Of a stretch of 64,000 nucleotides of DNA, positions 8,842 to 18,004 are shown in pieces (the first letter of the stretch is position 1; every line of letters begins with the position of its first letter). The DNA lies in NCBI GenBank assembly GCA_021845645.1, contig JAJZVM010000018.1, positions 11,775-75,774 of the forward strand, in the 5' to 3' direction. The position numbers and the translations under genes are program-made. This stretch comes from Bacillota bacterium. GTDB taxonomy: Bacteria > Bacillota_E > JAJZYS01 > JAJYTV01. A model generated the notes under the pieces. The model did not search any database. It saw only the letters and a list, made by a program, of their open reading frames with translations, and was not told the DNA's origin.

Positions 8842-8861
8842 GCGGCGGAGGAGGCCTTGTC

Positions 8862-10028
8862 ATGAGCGATGCCGTGATCGTGAGCTCGGTGCGCACCGCG
8901 ATCGCCCGATCGCCCGGGGCGCTGCAGGACGTGCCGGTGGAGAGGTTCGGCGCCGCCGCGATGCTCGAGGCCCTGCGCCGCGCGCGGCTGGAGCCGGGCG
9001 AGGTGGAGGACGTGATCTGGGGCAACGCGATGGCCGGCGGCGGCAACGTCGGGCGCCTGACGGCGCTCGAGGCGGGCTTGCCGGTCGAGGTGCCGGCGAT
9101 GACGGTGGACCGGCAGTGCGGATCGGGGCTGCAGGCGATCTGCCTCGCGGACCAGGCGGTGCGGGCCGGGCAATGCGAGGTCGTGCTGGCCGGTGGCAGC
9201 GAGTCGATGACCAGGGCCCCCTACCTGATGGAGCGGCCGACCGGCGCCTATCAGCGCATGCCGCCTGCCTTCGTGCGCGCGAGGCTGGCGCCGGACGCCG
9301 TCGGCAATCCGCCGATGGGCGTCACGGCGGAGAATGTCGCGGAGCGCTACCGGGTGAGCCGCGAGGATCAGGACGCCTTCGCCCTGCGCTCGCAGGAGCG
9401 GGCCGTGCTGGCGATCCGCGAAGGTCGCTTCAAGGACCAGATCGTACCGCTCGAGCTGCCCGCGGGCCGTGGTGCCAGCCGAACCTTCGACGTCGACGAG
9501 AACCCCCGCGCGGACACGACGCTCGAGCGCCTGCAGGCGCTGCGGCCCGCCTTCCGCCAGGGTGGCACGGTGACGGCGGGCAACTCGTCGGGCATCAACG
9601 ACGGCGCCGGCGCGGCGGTGGTGATGTCGGCGGCGCAGGCCTCGCGACGCGGCCTCGAGCCGCTCGGCCGGCTTGTGGCCTGGGCCGTCGCCGGCGTCGA
9701 TCCGAACCTCATGGGCATGGGTCCGGTGCCGGCCGTGCGCAAGGTGCTGGAAAAGACCGGCATGGACCTCGACGCCATCGACCTTGTGGAGCTCAACGAG
9801 GCCTTCGCGAGCCAGACCCTGGCCTCGATCCGCGAGCTCCGGGTCGACATGGAGAAGGTGAACGTGAACGGTGGCGCGATCGCCCTCGGCCACCCGATCG
9901 CCGCTACCGGCGCGATCCTGACGGCGAAGCTCCTCTACGAGCTGCGCCGTTCGGGCGGCAGGTACGGGATCGTGACGGCCTGCATCGGCGGCGGGCAGGG
10001 CATCGCGGCCATCTTCGAGCGGCTCTGA
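8862..10028 (+). CDS. Thiolase (acetyl-CoA C-acyltransferase)
   Basis: This 388-residue thiolase has the nucleophilic cysteine in [11 protein letters not shown], the NEAFASQ motif, the catalytic histidine in GHPIAATGA and the second active-site cysteine in CIGGGQGIA. It cleaves 3-oxoacyl-CoA with CoA and closes the beta-oxidation cycle encoded upstream. GGAGGAGG precedes the ATG. It is the last gene of the forward cluster and is followed by a GC-rich hairpin. A biosynthetic acetoacetyl-CoA thiolase role is possible from sequence alone, but the operon favours degradation. Confidence 0.92.
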   Translation: MSDAVIVSSVRTAIARSPGALQDVPVERFGAAAMLEALRRARLEPGEVEDVIWGNAMAGGGNVGRLTALEAGLPVEVPAMTVDRQCGSGLQAICLADQAVRAGQCEVVLAGGSESMTRAPYLMERPTGAYQRMPPAFVRARLAPDAVGNPPMGVTAENVAERYRVSREDQDAFALRSQERAVLAIREGRFKDQIVPLELPAGRGASRTFDVDENPRADTTLERLQALRPAFRQGGTVTAGNSSGINDGAGAAVVMSAAQASRRGLEPLGRLVAWAVAGVDPNLMGMGPVPAVRKVLEKTGMDLDAIDLVELNEAFASQTLASIRELRVDMEKVNVNGGAIALGHPIAATGAILTAKLLYELRRSGGRYGIVTACIGGGQGIAAIFERL

Positions 10029-10045
10029 GCCTGAAATCCCAAACA

Positions 10046-10078
10046 GGAACCGCCTGCGGCATCCGCCGTGGGCGGTCC
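10046..10078 (+). terminator. GC-rich hairpin after the thiolase gene
   Basis: ACCGCC (10049-10054) pairs with GGCGGT (10071-10076) around an inner GCGG/CCGC stem. There is no T-run. It lies between convergent genes and probably ends transcription of the fatty-acid cluster. Confidence 0.45.
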
Positions 10079-10096
10079 CCGCACGATCGGCCAGCT

Positions 10097-12202
10097 TTAG
10101 CGCGAGAGCGCTACCTGAACCCAGGCGACACCGCCGTCGGCGGTCGCGTAGAGCTGCCCGTTCGAGAGCAGCCAGCCGTGCGTCCGGTCCGCGAAGGTCA
10201 GGGCGGTGGGGTAGAGCTGCACGGATGAAGGGAGGTTCACCCTGGTCCAGGTACGGCCTGCGTCCGTACTGCGCAGGACCCCGCTGTCACCGAAGAGCCA
10301 GATGTTCGTGCCCACGGCCGCCACCACCGACGCTCCCACCTGCCCCTTGGCCGGGGGCCAGGGCCAAGCGGCCATGGGCTGCCACGTCTTGCCGCCGTCG
10401 CTCGACGCGACGAGTCCGTATTGGCCGGTGACCTCGGGCTTGCCCGCCGACTTCTTGACCGTCTTGAGAAAGACGGTGGCGTAGGCTTCGTGCGGGCTTG
10501 CCCATGCCACCTGCTGCGGGTGGCCGAGGGGGAAGGAGCCGACCTCCGTCCAGTGCCGCCCGCCGTCGGCGGTGCGCCAGGCGTTGCCGAAGTCGTCCAT
10601 CGCAAGCCCCGCCTGCGGGGTCGTGAAGGCGAGCTGGGAGATCTGGATCGTGCCGAACTGCCCCTTCGGGAGCATGATGGGCCGGAAGCTCCGGCCGCCG
10701 TTTCCCGTGTAGAGGAGCACGTTCAGGCCCTGGTGGGTGCCGTAGAGAAAGCCCTCCCGCGAGGTGAGGAAGTCGATCGCCGAGAGGGTCAGCCCGTCCG
10801 GCGCCGTCAGGTACGAGTGCCAGGTGCGGCCCAGGTCGGTCGTCTCGAGGACGCTGCCGACCCGCAGTTGAGGCACGGCGAACCCGACCTTCGGATTGAC
10901 GAGCGACACCGCCGCGAGTTGCCCGGGACCCGAGGAGGGCCAGATCCGCGTCCAGGACATGCCGCCGTCCCTGGTCGCGAAGACGCCGGACTGCGTCGCG
11001 GCGAAGCCTCGCTCCCGACTCAGGAAGTCGAGCGTCGGGATGCACTGCGCCATGGTGCAGAGCTGCCCGCCCGTGGACCAGCTGCGGGCGCCGTCGGTGC
11101 TGCGGGAGACGCCGCTCGGGGCGGCCCGCCACGCCGCGTCGCCCAGGAAGAAGAGCGGACTTTCGCTGCCGCCCATGCCCTGGCAGCCCATCGCGCAGCC
11201 TTGGGTGGACCACGCGAGCTGCCAGGACGCGCCGCCGTCGGCCGTGTGCATGACGGCGAGCATGTCAGGGTTGATCTGGTTGCAGACAACGGTGAGCCAG
11301 GCGTCCTTGCCGCCGGTGGACTGGGCCGAGCCCGCGCTGCAAGCGGCCGCCGCCTTGGCGGGACCGCCGATGTACTTTGCGAGGCCGGAGACCTGGATGA
11401 ACGTGTCGAACGCCGGGGCGATCTCCGGCGCCTGCAGCCCCGCGATCCAGGGCGACCACGCGACGCCGCCATCGTTGGTGCGGTAGGCGCAGACTCCTTG
11501 GGCGCCCTGGCCCACCGCGATCCCGACGGGTCCTTTGAAGCTGACCTGCTGGAAGGTGCAGGTCTGGCTCGAAAGGGCCTGCGTCCAGGTGCGCGCGCCG
11601 TCCGTCGAGCGGAGGAGCGCACCGCCCGCCACGGCCCAGGCGTCGGCGCCCGACTGGAACGCGAGACTCGAGAGGGTTTTCGTTCCCTGGTAGCGGAGTG
11701 CCCACGTCCGGCCGCCGTCCCTGGTGGCGAAGATCCTGGTCGGACAGCCTGCGTATGGACAGTAGCCGGAAGCGGTCCAGGCGAAGCCGTCGGCAGGGCT
11801 CGGAAAGGTGAGCCGGCCGATCTGCACCTTTGTGCTGAACTCGCGATGCCAGGTCGCGCCGCCGTCGGATGTGCCGATGATCGTGCAGGGGCTGAGCGGG
11901 GAGGGAGCGCCGGGAGCGGCGGGCTGCCCGTAGCCGCAGCCGACGATGGCCGAGCCTTGGCTGGGAGTCTGGAACTTGAGGTCCACGGCGGGCTGCTGCG
12001 CCTGGGCGGCGGAACCTGAGGCCGCCTTCACGGTGCCCTTTAGGCGCCGCACGATGTTCGGCGCCGGGGCGGTGCCGGACGGGCTCGCCACCCCGGCCGG
12101 CGGGCGCAGGGGCAGGTTCAGGAAAACGACGAGACCCGCGACCGCCAACACCGCGAGGACCACGGCCACCGCTCCCAGGATCCGCAAGCCGCGCCGCACC
12201 AA
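10097..12202 (-). CDS. Membrane-anchored YCF48/BNR-like beta-propeller protein
   Basis: This 701-residue protein starts at TTG 12202 (GTG 12199 is an alternative) with one N-terminal membrane segment at about 10-30 (AVAVVLAVLAVAGLVVFLNL), then an extracytoplasmic region. At least nine repeats of the type S/T-x-DGG-x-TW (for example TSDGGATWHREF, TRDGGRTWALRY, STDGAGRTW-like variants) form a propeller like the photosystem II assembly factor YCF48 and BNR/sialidase folds. There are many cysteine-containing loops. It lies 69 bases downstream of the histidine kinase on the same strand, so it may be an envelope sensor or output of that two-component system. The ligand is unknown. Confidence 0.8.
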   Translation of the reverse strand: MVRRGLRILGAVAVVLAVLAVAGLVVFLNLPLRPPAGVASPSGTAPAPNIVRRLKGTVKAASGSAAQAQQPAVDLKFQTPSQGSAIVGCGYGQPAAPGAPSPLSPCTIIGTSDGGATWHREFSTKVQIGRLTFPSPADGFAWTASGYCPYAGCPTRIFATRDGGRTWALRYQGTKTLSSLAFQSGADAWAVAGGALLRSTDGARTWTQALSSQTCTFQQVSFKGPVGIAVGQGAQGVCAYRTNDGGVAWSPWIAGLQAPEIAPAFDTFIQVSGLAKYIGGPAKAAAACSAGSAQSTGGKDAWLTVVCNQINPDMLAVMHTADGGASWQLAWSTQGCAMGCQGMGGSESPLFFLGDAAWRAAPSGVSRSTDGARSWSTGGQLCTMAQCIPTLDFLSRERGFAATQSGVFATRDGGMSWTRIWPSSGPGQLAAVSLVNPKVGFAVPQLRVGSVLETTDLGRTWHSYLTAPDGLTLSAIDFLTSREGFLYGTHQGLNVLLYTGNGGRSFRPIMLPKGQFGTIQISQLAFTTPQAGLAMDDFGNAWRTADGGRHWTEVGSFPLGHPQQVAWASPHEAYATVFLKTVKKSAGKPEVTGQYGLVASSDGGKTWQPMAAWPWPPAKGQVGASVVAAVGTNIWLFGDSGVLRSTDAGRTWTRVNLPSSVQLYPTALTFADRTHGWLLSNGQLYATADGGVAWVQVALSR

Positions 12203-12271
12203 GCATCACCATCCTTGCCCGCATCGTACCGGAGCGAGGTGACGGACTCGCCGATCGTTGTTGCGGAGTTG

Positions 12272-13660
12272 TTACAGTTCCCCGGGCGGCGCGGTCTCGG
12301 GCAGCACGAGCGAGACCTCGAGTCCGCCGCCCTCCCGCAGGCGGAAGGCGATGTCGCCCTGGTGGCGCCGCAGTACGTCGCGCGCGATGGCGAGTCCGAG
12401 TCCTGCGCCGCCGGTGGCGCGCTCCCGCGAGGGCGAGAGGCGGCCGAAGCGTTCGCCGAGCCGGCCGAGGTCTTCTGCCGGCACGCCGGGGCCGCGGTCC
12501 GCGATGACGATCTCCGCGCGGTGACCGTCGCCGCGGATGGATACGTCGAGAGGCTCGCCGTCGGACGAGTGCCTGACGGCGTTCTGGAGCACGTTCAGCA
12601 CGGCGCGCAGGAGCCAGTCCGGGTCCGCGAGGACCCAGACCTCGCCTGTCTCGACGCGCAGGTCCAGGTGGCGCTCCGCGATGGCCGGCCCGAGGACCCA
12701 GAGCGCCTCCCGCAGGCAGTCGCCGAGGCGCAGAGGATGCAGATCGAGGGCGATGTCCGGATTGTCGAGCTTCGCGAGCTCCAGGAGCTGCGCCACGAGG
12801 CGTCCCAGCCGCTCGCTCTCGCCGGCGATGCCCTGCAGGGCGTCGCGCACATCTCTTGGGAGGCCGCGGTCGGTCTGGAGCAGGGATTCCGCCAAGGACT
12901 CGATGCCCGCGACCGGCGTGCGCAGTTCGTGCGCGGCGTCGGCGACGAAGCCGCGGCGCAGGGCGTCCAGCGCCGCGAGGCGGGCGGCCATGTCGTTGAA
13001 GACCCGACTCAGCACCGCGACTTCGCCCTGGCCTTGTGGCGGCACCCTTTGGCCCAGGTCACCCTCCGACATGCGGCGTGCGGCCAGCGTGAGCCGTTCG
13101 ATCGGTCCCGCGATCGAGCGCGCGAGCAGAAACCCGAGCAGGGCGAAGACCAGGGCCGCCAGAAGGCCGACGGCCCAAAGGCGCCTCTGCAGGGCCGTCA
13201 GCTCCTGCTGGACCGCGGCGAGCCGGCGGACGAGAATCACCTCGCCGCGGGCGGAGAGGCCGGCGCCCACCGGTGCCGCGGCGATGACGGTCCAGGTGCC
13301 GTGCGGCGTCAGGAACGTCGCTTCGGGGTAGGCGGGACCCGAGAGACTCGAAGGAATCGCGGGCCCGGGTCCGCCGACGCTGGCGGCGAGCACCTTGCCG
13401 CCTTGGAGCCAGTAGACGGCGCCGCCGGCCGCCTGTGCCGCGCTGCGCGCGACAGGGCCGAACGCCTTCGCGTGGCGCCCGATGGCCGCCGCGAAGGTCT
13501 CGGACACGCCCTGGACGGCGGTGAGGGCGCTCGCCTGGGCGCGAGTGAACTCGGCCTGCGAGATGGCCTGCACGCTGAGCCCGGTCAGGAGCCCGGTGAG
13601 CAGCAGGGCGCCCAGGCCGAAGAGGGCGGCGATACGCCAACGCAGGCTAGCGCTGCGCAA
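12272..13660 (-). CDS. Two-component sensor histidine kinase
   Basis: The 462 residues comprise TM1 at about 8-30, an extracytoplasmic domain to about 160, TM2 at about 162-182, a HAMP linker (RSIAGPIERLTLAARRM), a HisKA box with His244 in AHELRTPV, and an HATPase domain with the N box LLRAVLNVLQNAVRHS, the G1 box IADRGPGVP and GAGLGLAIARDVL. The TTG start lies inside the end of the response-regulator gene (14-base overlap), so translation is coupled. It phosphorylates the upstream regulator. The signal is unknown; the neighbouring propeller protein is a candidate accessory component. Confidence 0.92.
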   Translation of the reverse strand: MRSASLRWRIAALFGLGALLLTGLLTGLSVQAISQAEFTRAQASALTAVQGVSETFAAAIGRHAKAFGPVARSAAQAAGGAVYWLQGGKVLAASVGGPGPAIPSSLSGPAYPEATFLTPHGTWTVIAAAPVGAGLSARGEVILVRRLAAVQQELTALQRRLWAVGLLAALVFALLGFLLARSIAGPIERLTLAARRMSEGDLGQRVPPQGQGEVAVLSRVFNDMAARLAALDALRRGFVADAAHELRTPVAGIESLAESLLQTDRGLPRDVRDALQGIAGESERLGRLVAQLLELAKLDNPDIALDLHPLRLGDCLREALWVLGPAIAERHLDLRVETGEVWVLADPDWLLRAVLNVLQNAVRHSSDGEPLDVSIRGDGHRAEIVIADRGPGVPAEDLGRLGERFGRLSPSRERATGGAGLGLAIARDVLRRHQGDIAFRLREGGGLEVSLVLPETAPPGEL

Positions 13661-14336
13661 GGTAGTAGCCGACGCCGAAGCGCGTCAGAATGAGGCGCGG
13701 CTCGGCCGGGTCCCGCTCGAGCTTGCGCCTGAGACGCCGCACGTGGACGTCCACGGTGCGCAGATCCCCCGGAAAGTCGTAGCCCCAGACATCCTCGAGC
13801 AGGCGACTGCGCGGGAACACCTGTCCCGGGTGTCGCGCGAGGTGCGCGAGCAGGGCGAACTCGGTCGGCGTCAAGGGCCTGGGCTGGCCCTCGACGCGCA
13901 ACTCCTGCAAAGGGAAGTCGAGCTCGACCCGGCCGTCGTCGAGCCGGAGAGGCTGTCCCGTGTAGGTGGCGCCCAAGCGGCGCAGGATGGCGCGAATGCG
14001 CAGCACGAGCTCGCGGGCGTGGAACGGCTTCGTGAGGTAGTCGTCCGCGCCCAGCTCGAGACCCAGGATGCGGTCGACGTCGTCGTCGCGGGCGGTCAGC
14101 ATCAGGATCGGGACGTCCGACTCCTGGCGGACGCGCCTGCAGACCTCGAGCCCGTCCATGCCAGGCAGCATCAGGTCGAGGAGCAGGAGGTCCGGCCGAC
14201 GCGCGCGCAGGGTCTCAAGCGCGCCCGGACCATCGTCCGCGGTGTCGACCTCGTAGCCGCTTTCGCGCAACGTGCGCGCGACGCCGTCGCGCAGTGCCTC
14301 CTCGTCATCGACCACCAGGATGCGTTGGGCCGCCAC
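13647..14336 (-). CDS. OmpR/PhoB-family response regulator
   Basis: The 229 residues comprise a receiver domain with the acidic pair at Asp10-Asp11 (VVDDEEALRDG), the phosphorylation site Asp54 in LLLLDLMLPGMDG and the conserved lysine in DDYLTKPF, followed by a winged-helix domain (LTPTEFALLAHLARHPGQVF, RTVDVHVRRLRRKLE). It is the first gene of a minus-strand operon with the kinase and the YCF48-like protein. The upstream gap 14337-14599 presumably holds the promoter, but I could not identify -35/-10 boxes with confidence. Confidence 0.94.
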   Translation of the reverse strand: MAAQRILVVDDEEALRDGVARTLRESGYEVDTADDGPGALETLRARRPDLLLLDLMLPGMDGLEVCRRVRQESDVPILMLTARDDDVDRILGLELGADDYLTKPFHARELVLRIRAILRRLGATYTGQPLRLDDGRVELDFPLQELRVEGQPRPLTPTEFALLAHLARHPGQVFPRSRLLEDVWGYDFPGDLRTVDVHVRRLRRKLERDPAEPRLILTRFGVGYYLAQR

Positions 14337-14556
14337 CGAACCACCTCCCCCGGGCGTCGTCGACGGACATGCCGCGATCCTGTCGCAGGAGGCCGGGACG
14401 TGCCCCTGCTCTTAAGTTCTCAAGGCCATGCTAGCCGCGTTCGGCAGTGCGGTCAAAGCGCCCGGGGGCCGTCCGGCGGCGCATGGGCGGTCGTGCGCCG
14501 AGGCGATCGGTGGTTCTCCCCGGTTACGCCGCCGCAAGTCGCGACCGGACATGGCG

Positions 14557-14582
14557 AGGGCGCCGCCCGGGGGCGGCGCCCT
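14557..14582 (-). terminator. Hairpin downstream of the small membrane protein
   Basis: AGGGCGCCGCCC (14557-14568) is followed after two bases by its exact complement GGGCGGCGCCCT. It lies 18 bases past the stop of the minus-strand gene ending at 14600. There is no T-run. Confidence 0.55.
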
Positions 14583-14599
14583 GCGGGTCCACGGCCACG

Positions 14600-14782
14600 C
14601 TAGCCGAGCCGGCGCCGGATGCCGGACCAGACGGCCAGCCCGAGGACGACGCCGACGACGACGGCCGCCAGGGCCAAGAGCAGGCGCATGAGCAGGCTCA
14701 GCAAGACGGCGAGCGTGATGACGACGACAAGCAGGACCAGGATCGAACTGCCGGAGCCGCCCCTGGAAGGCTGTCCCGCCAT
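14600..14782 (-). CDS. Small membrane protein
   Basis: This 60-residue protein is almost entirely hydrophobic between residues 13 and 50 (SILVLLVVVITLAVLLSLLM then LLLALAAVVVGVVLGLAVW). That suggests two closely spaced or one long helical hairpin, with a basic C-terminus IRRRLG. An excellent GAGGGAGG site stands seven bases before the ATG, and a perfect hairpin follows the stop, so it is an independent gene. Family and function are not recognised. It lies between the two-component operon and the TetR gene. Confidence 0.65.
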   Translation of the reverse strand: MAGQPSRGGSGSSILVLLVVVITLAVLLSLLMRLLLALAAVVVGVVLGLAVWSGIRRRLG

Positions 14783-14850
14783 GACGCAACCTCCCTCGTT
14801 CGTGTCCTATGCCGGTCGACAGAATCTGGCGACGGTTCGGTTTCCTGGGC

Positions 14851-15339
14851 CTAGCGTGGCCGCCCTCCATCGATGACCATGCGGAAGAGCGTCGAGGCCA
14901 TCTCGCCGGGCGGAAGGGGCCCGTCGGGCCTGTACCAGCGGAAGGCCCAGTTGAAGACGCCCAGTACCGCGAGACTGAACAGCTTGGCGTCGAGGTCCGG
15001 CCGCAGCTGGCCCCGGTCCTGGGCCTCCTCCACCAGGCTGCGCACCGCGAGTTCGTAGCGGTCGCGCTTCGCCTGGACGATGCGGAACTTTTCGTGGGTG
15101 AGAAAACGGGCCTCGTTGTGGAAGACGGCCATGTGGTCGTGGAATGTCGACATGCTCTCGAGGTGGTGGCAGAGGATGGCCATGAGGCGGTCGAGCGGGT
15201 CGCCGTCCTCCTTGGCCATCCGCTCGGCGTACTCGAGCAGATGGTCGATGAAGGTGTCGTGGAACAGCAGCAGGAGGTCTTCCTTCGAGTCGAAGTAGTG
15301 GTAGAAGGCGCCCTTTGAGCATCCCGCCGCGTCGATCAC
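14851..15339 (-). CDS. TetR-family transcriptional regulator (true N-terminus lies upstream)
   Basis: From the first standard start (GTG 15339) it reads 162 residues: the end of a TetR helix-turn-helix (AGCSKGAFYHYFDSKEDLLL) and an all-helical ligand domain. The rest of the HTH clearly continues upstream in the same frame (LLNAALRLFGERGYHATSLQ), yet no ATG, GTG or TTG occurs between there and the in-frame stop near 15456. GGAGG at about 15460-15464 and a GTG at 15457 are present, but that GTG is one base out of frame. Either a one-base frameshift or a nonstandard start codon is required. Its RBS overlaps a half-operator (ACCGACCGG), consistent with autorepression. It probably controls fatty-acid genes. 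Confidence 0.8.
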   Translation of the reverse strand: MIDAAGCSKGAFYHYFDSKEDLLLLFHDTFIDHLLEYAERMAKEDGDPLDRLMAILCHHLESMSTFHDHMAVFHNEARFLTHEKFRIVQAKRDRYELAVRSLVEEAQDRGQLRPDLDAKLFSLAVLGVFNWAFRWYRPDGPLPPGEMASTLFRMVIDGGRPR

Positions 15340-15591
15340 GTCCTGGAGCGACGTCGCGTGGTAGCCCCGCTCGCCGAAAAGGCGCAGGGCGGCGTTCAGG
15401 AGGTTCGTGCGTGTGTCGTCAACCGGATTCCTGGCCTGCCTCGATATGACCGCTCACGTCCTCCGGTCGGTCTACTGGGACTGGTCCCTTTGATCATCAT
15501 AGCGCAGAGTGGCGACCGCGGCCCGAGGCCGCCGCCCGCCCCTGTCGCCCAACATGTCCACCCGGGCCGCTCCTAGCCAGGTGCGGCTCCC

Positions 15592-15726
15592 TCAGGGGTC
15601 CGGCCAGACGGCGAAATGCTTTGAACCCGGGAGTCCCCCGGTGTGCAGGTAGTCGCCGTCGGCCTGCATGTGCAGGCCAAGGGCGCCCGTATAGAAGTCG
15701 CGCGCGGCGGCCGCATCCCTCGACAC
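15592..15726 (-). pseudogene. Truncated VOC (glyoxalase/bleomycin-resistance) family remnant
   Basis: From GTG 15726, which has GGGAGGTG upstream, 44 codons read VSRDAAAARDFYTGALGL then GDYLHTGGLPGSKHFAVWPD before TGA. This is the first beta-alpha-beta half of a VOC-domain protein of about 120-140 residues; the second half is missing and the sequence after the stop does not resume the family. It is probably a decayed gene. The surrounding bases 15458-15591 and 15727-15943 hold no other gene that I can support. Confidence 0.6.
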
Positions 15727-15943
15727 GGCGTGGCACCTCCCGGAGCGGGTACGTGACGTTCGCTCAGCCCGCCTGGACCGGCCGAGCGCCTATCTGCGTG
15801 TGCGTCGCGGGATAGGTTCGCCACGATGGGACGCGCCTTCCCCCGGCTGGGCCGGATCGCCTTGCGCCCGAGGGGCGTACATGCCATTGTGATCAGGACT
15901 GCGCTTTGCGAAAGCGCCAAAGCAGACGAAGGACGGTGCCCGA

Positions 15944-18004
15944 TTGCCGCTCACGGCGAGGCGTCCCTGGGTCACGATCGCTCTAGGGTTCCTGCTGCTC
16001 GCCGCCGCGGTGCCGCTGCTCTCTCAGGTGACCGATCACCTGGGATCCGGCGGCTTCTCCGCCCCGCACAGCGTGGCCGCCAAGGCCGACGCCAGCGTGG
16101 GGCACCTGGTCCAGCCGGCATCCGTGCCGACGACGCTGATCGACGGTTTGTCGGCGAGCCGGCTGCAGGGCATGGCGAAAGTCTCGGGCATACCGGCGCA
16201 ATGGCTGCACGCCCTTGGCCCGCGCTCCGAGGTGCTGGTGCCCGGACAGGACAACGCGGCCGCGAAGCGCTTTCTCACCCTGGCCAGGCGGGGCGGCGCC
16301 ACGCTGACGGCCGTCAATGCCGATAGCCTCGGCCGGGCTGTCAGCCACCAGGCCATCCAGGCGTTCAGCTCCAGCACGGTGGTGGCCGTGCCCGCGCTGC
16401 TCATCCTGCTGCTCCTGGTCTTCGGGGCCGTGCTGCCCGCCTTGCTGCCGCTTGTCACGGCCGGAGCCGGCACCGTCCTGACCTTGGCCGTCGTGGCGAT
16501 CGTCGAGCGCTACGTGCCGCTCTCCGTGTATCTCCTGCAGATCGTCAGCTTCCTCGCGCTCGGCGTCGGCGTCGATTACGCGCTCTTCGTCTCGACGCGT
16601 TTCAGGGGCGCGCTCGAGGCCGGAGCGGGCGTGGAGGACGCGCTCTCGCTCGCCATGCGCACCTCCGGGCGCTCCGTGCTGTTCTCGGGCCTGGCCGTCG
16701 CGCTCGCGATCGGGGCGCTCGTCCTCGGCGGCACGGCGTACTGGCGCGGCATGGCCCTCGGCGGCGGCGCGGCGGTGGCTTCGGTGCTGCTCGTGACCCA
16801 CACCCTGCTGCCGCCGCTCTTGCGGCTGATGGGCCGCCGGGCGAGCCTCGGCCGCATCCGCTTCGCCATGCCGGAGTGGCGTCTATGGCGCATCCTGGCC
16901 AACTGGGCGACCGCGCGACCCGGCATGGCCCTGACGCTCGGGCTGCTGGTGCTGGCGGTGCCCGCCGTGGCGGCGCCGGCCATGCGAGCCAGCATACCGG
17001 CCGACATCGCGGCGATGCTGCCGCGGAGCTCGCCGCTCGCGCGGGCGCAGGCGGTGGAGCAGCAGGTGCGGGGCGCCGGCGAGATCGCGCCGTTCGTCGT
17101 GGCCCTTTCGCTGCCGGAGAGCGTGACCTCGCCGTCGGCCTGGCAGACGGTCGGGCAGGTCACGGACAAGCTCCGTGCGATGCCGGGCGTCAAATCGGTC
17201 GCATCGCCGAGCGGACAGCTCAGTCCCGAGGTGCTCGCGGCAAGCGCCGCGAGGCCGCAGAGTCCCTTGCGGGCGTTCGTCAGCGGGCCACGCTCCGTGG
17301 ACCTCTTCGTGACGCCGACCTCGGGACCCGATAGCCAGGCGACCTTGAGCCTGCTCGGCCGCATGCAGGCGGGCCTCGGCCGGACGCAGGGCGCCCGGGT
17401 GGCGATCGGCGGCCAGGTCGCGGCGGTGCAGGAGTTCAACAGCTATCTTGCGGCAAGGCTCCCGGCGATGGCGCTGGCGGTGGTGCTGGTCGCTCTCCTG
17501 GTGCTCTGGCTCGCGACGGGCTCTCTGCTGCAGGCCGTGCTCGGCGTGCTGATGAACGCCCTCGTGACGCTCGCGACCGCAGGCATCCTCGTCACGGTGA
17601 TCGAGCGCGGCGCCTTCGGCATCACGCCGCAGCCACTGAATCTGGCGGTCACGCCGCTCGTCTTCGTGATGCTGTTCGGCCTCTCGATGGATTACGAGGT
17701 GATCCTGCTGCACCGCATCCAGGAGCGTCTCCGGCAGGGCGACCTGCCGAGGCACGCCGCGACGCACGCCGTCGCGACGACGGGCGGCATGATCACGGGC
17801 GCAGGCCTCATCATGGTGGCCGTGGTGGCGGCGCTGCTCGTCAGTCCCTTCGTGGTCCTGCAGACGCTCGCGATCGGACTCGTCAGCGCCGTCCTGCTCG
17901 ACACGCTGGTCGTGCGCACATTCCTCGTCCCGGCCGCCGTGACGCTGCTTGGGCGCCACGCCTTCTGGCCAGGCCGGAGCCAGCCGAGGCACCTGGCGAA
18001 GTAG
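15944..18004 (+). CDS. MMPL/RND-family membrane transporter
   Basis: This 686-residue transporter has the MMPL layout: an N-terminal membrane helix (RPWVTIALGFLLLAAAVPLL), an extracytoplasmic domain, a block of about five helices with the signature FLALGVGVDYALFVSTRF, then a second helix, an external domain and a second block containing LFGLSMDYEVILLHRI. The acidic residue in each GxDY/SMDYE motif is the expected proton-relay site. Such proteins export lipids, siderophores or drugs. The TTG start follows AAGGACGG. No obvious partner genes adjoin, so the cargo is unknown. Confidence 0.88.
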   Translation: MPLTARRPWVTIALGFLLLAAAVPLLSQVTDHLGSGGFSAPHSVAAKADASVGHLVQPASVPTTLIDGLSASRLQGMAKVSGIPAQWLHALGPRSEVLVPGQDNAAAKRFLTLARRGGATLTAVNADSLGRAVSHQAIQAFSSSTVVAVPALLILLLLVFGAVLPALLPLVTAGAGTVLTLAVVAIVERYVPLSVYLLQIVSFLALGVGVDYALFVSTRFRGALEAGAGVEDALSLAMRTSGRSVLFSGLAVALAIGALVLGGTAYWRGMALGGGAAVASVLLVTHTLLPPLLRLMGRRASLGRIRFAMPEWRLWRILANWATARPGMALTLGLLVLAVPAVAAPAMRASIPADIAAMLPRSSPLARAQAVEQQVRGAGEIAPFVVALSLPESVTSPSAWQTVGQVTDKLRAMPGVKSVASPSGQLSPEVLAASAARPQSPLRAFVSGPRSVDLFVTPTSGPDSQATLSLLGRMQAGLGRTQGARVAIGGQVAAVQEFNSYLAARLPAMALAVVLVALLVLWLATGSLLQAVLGVLMNALVTLATAGILVTVIERGAFGITPQPLNLAVTPLVFVMLFGLSMDYEVILLHRIQERLRQGDLPRHAATHAVATTGGMITGAGLIMVAVVAALLVSPFVVLQTLAIGLVSAVLLDTLVVRTFLVPAAVTLLGRHAFWPGRSQPRHLAK

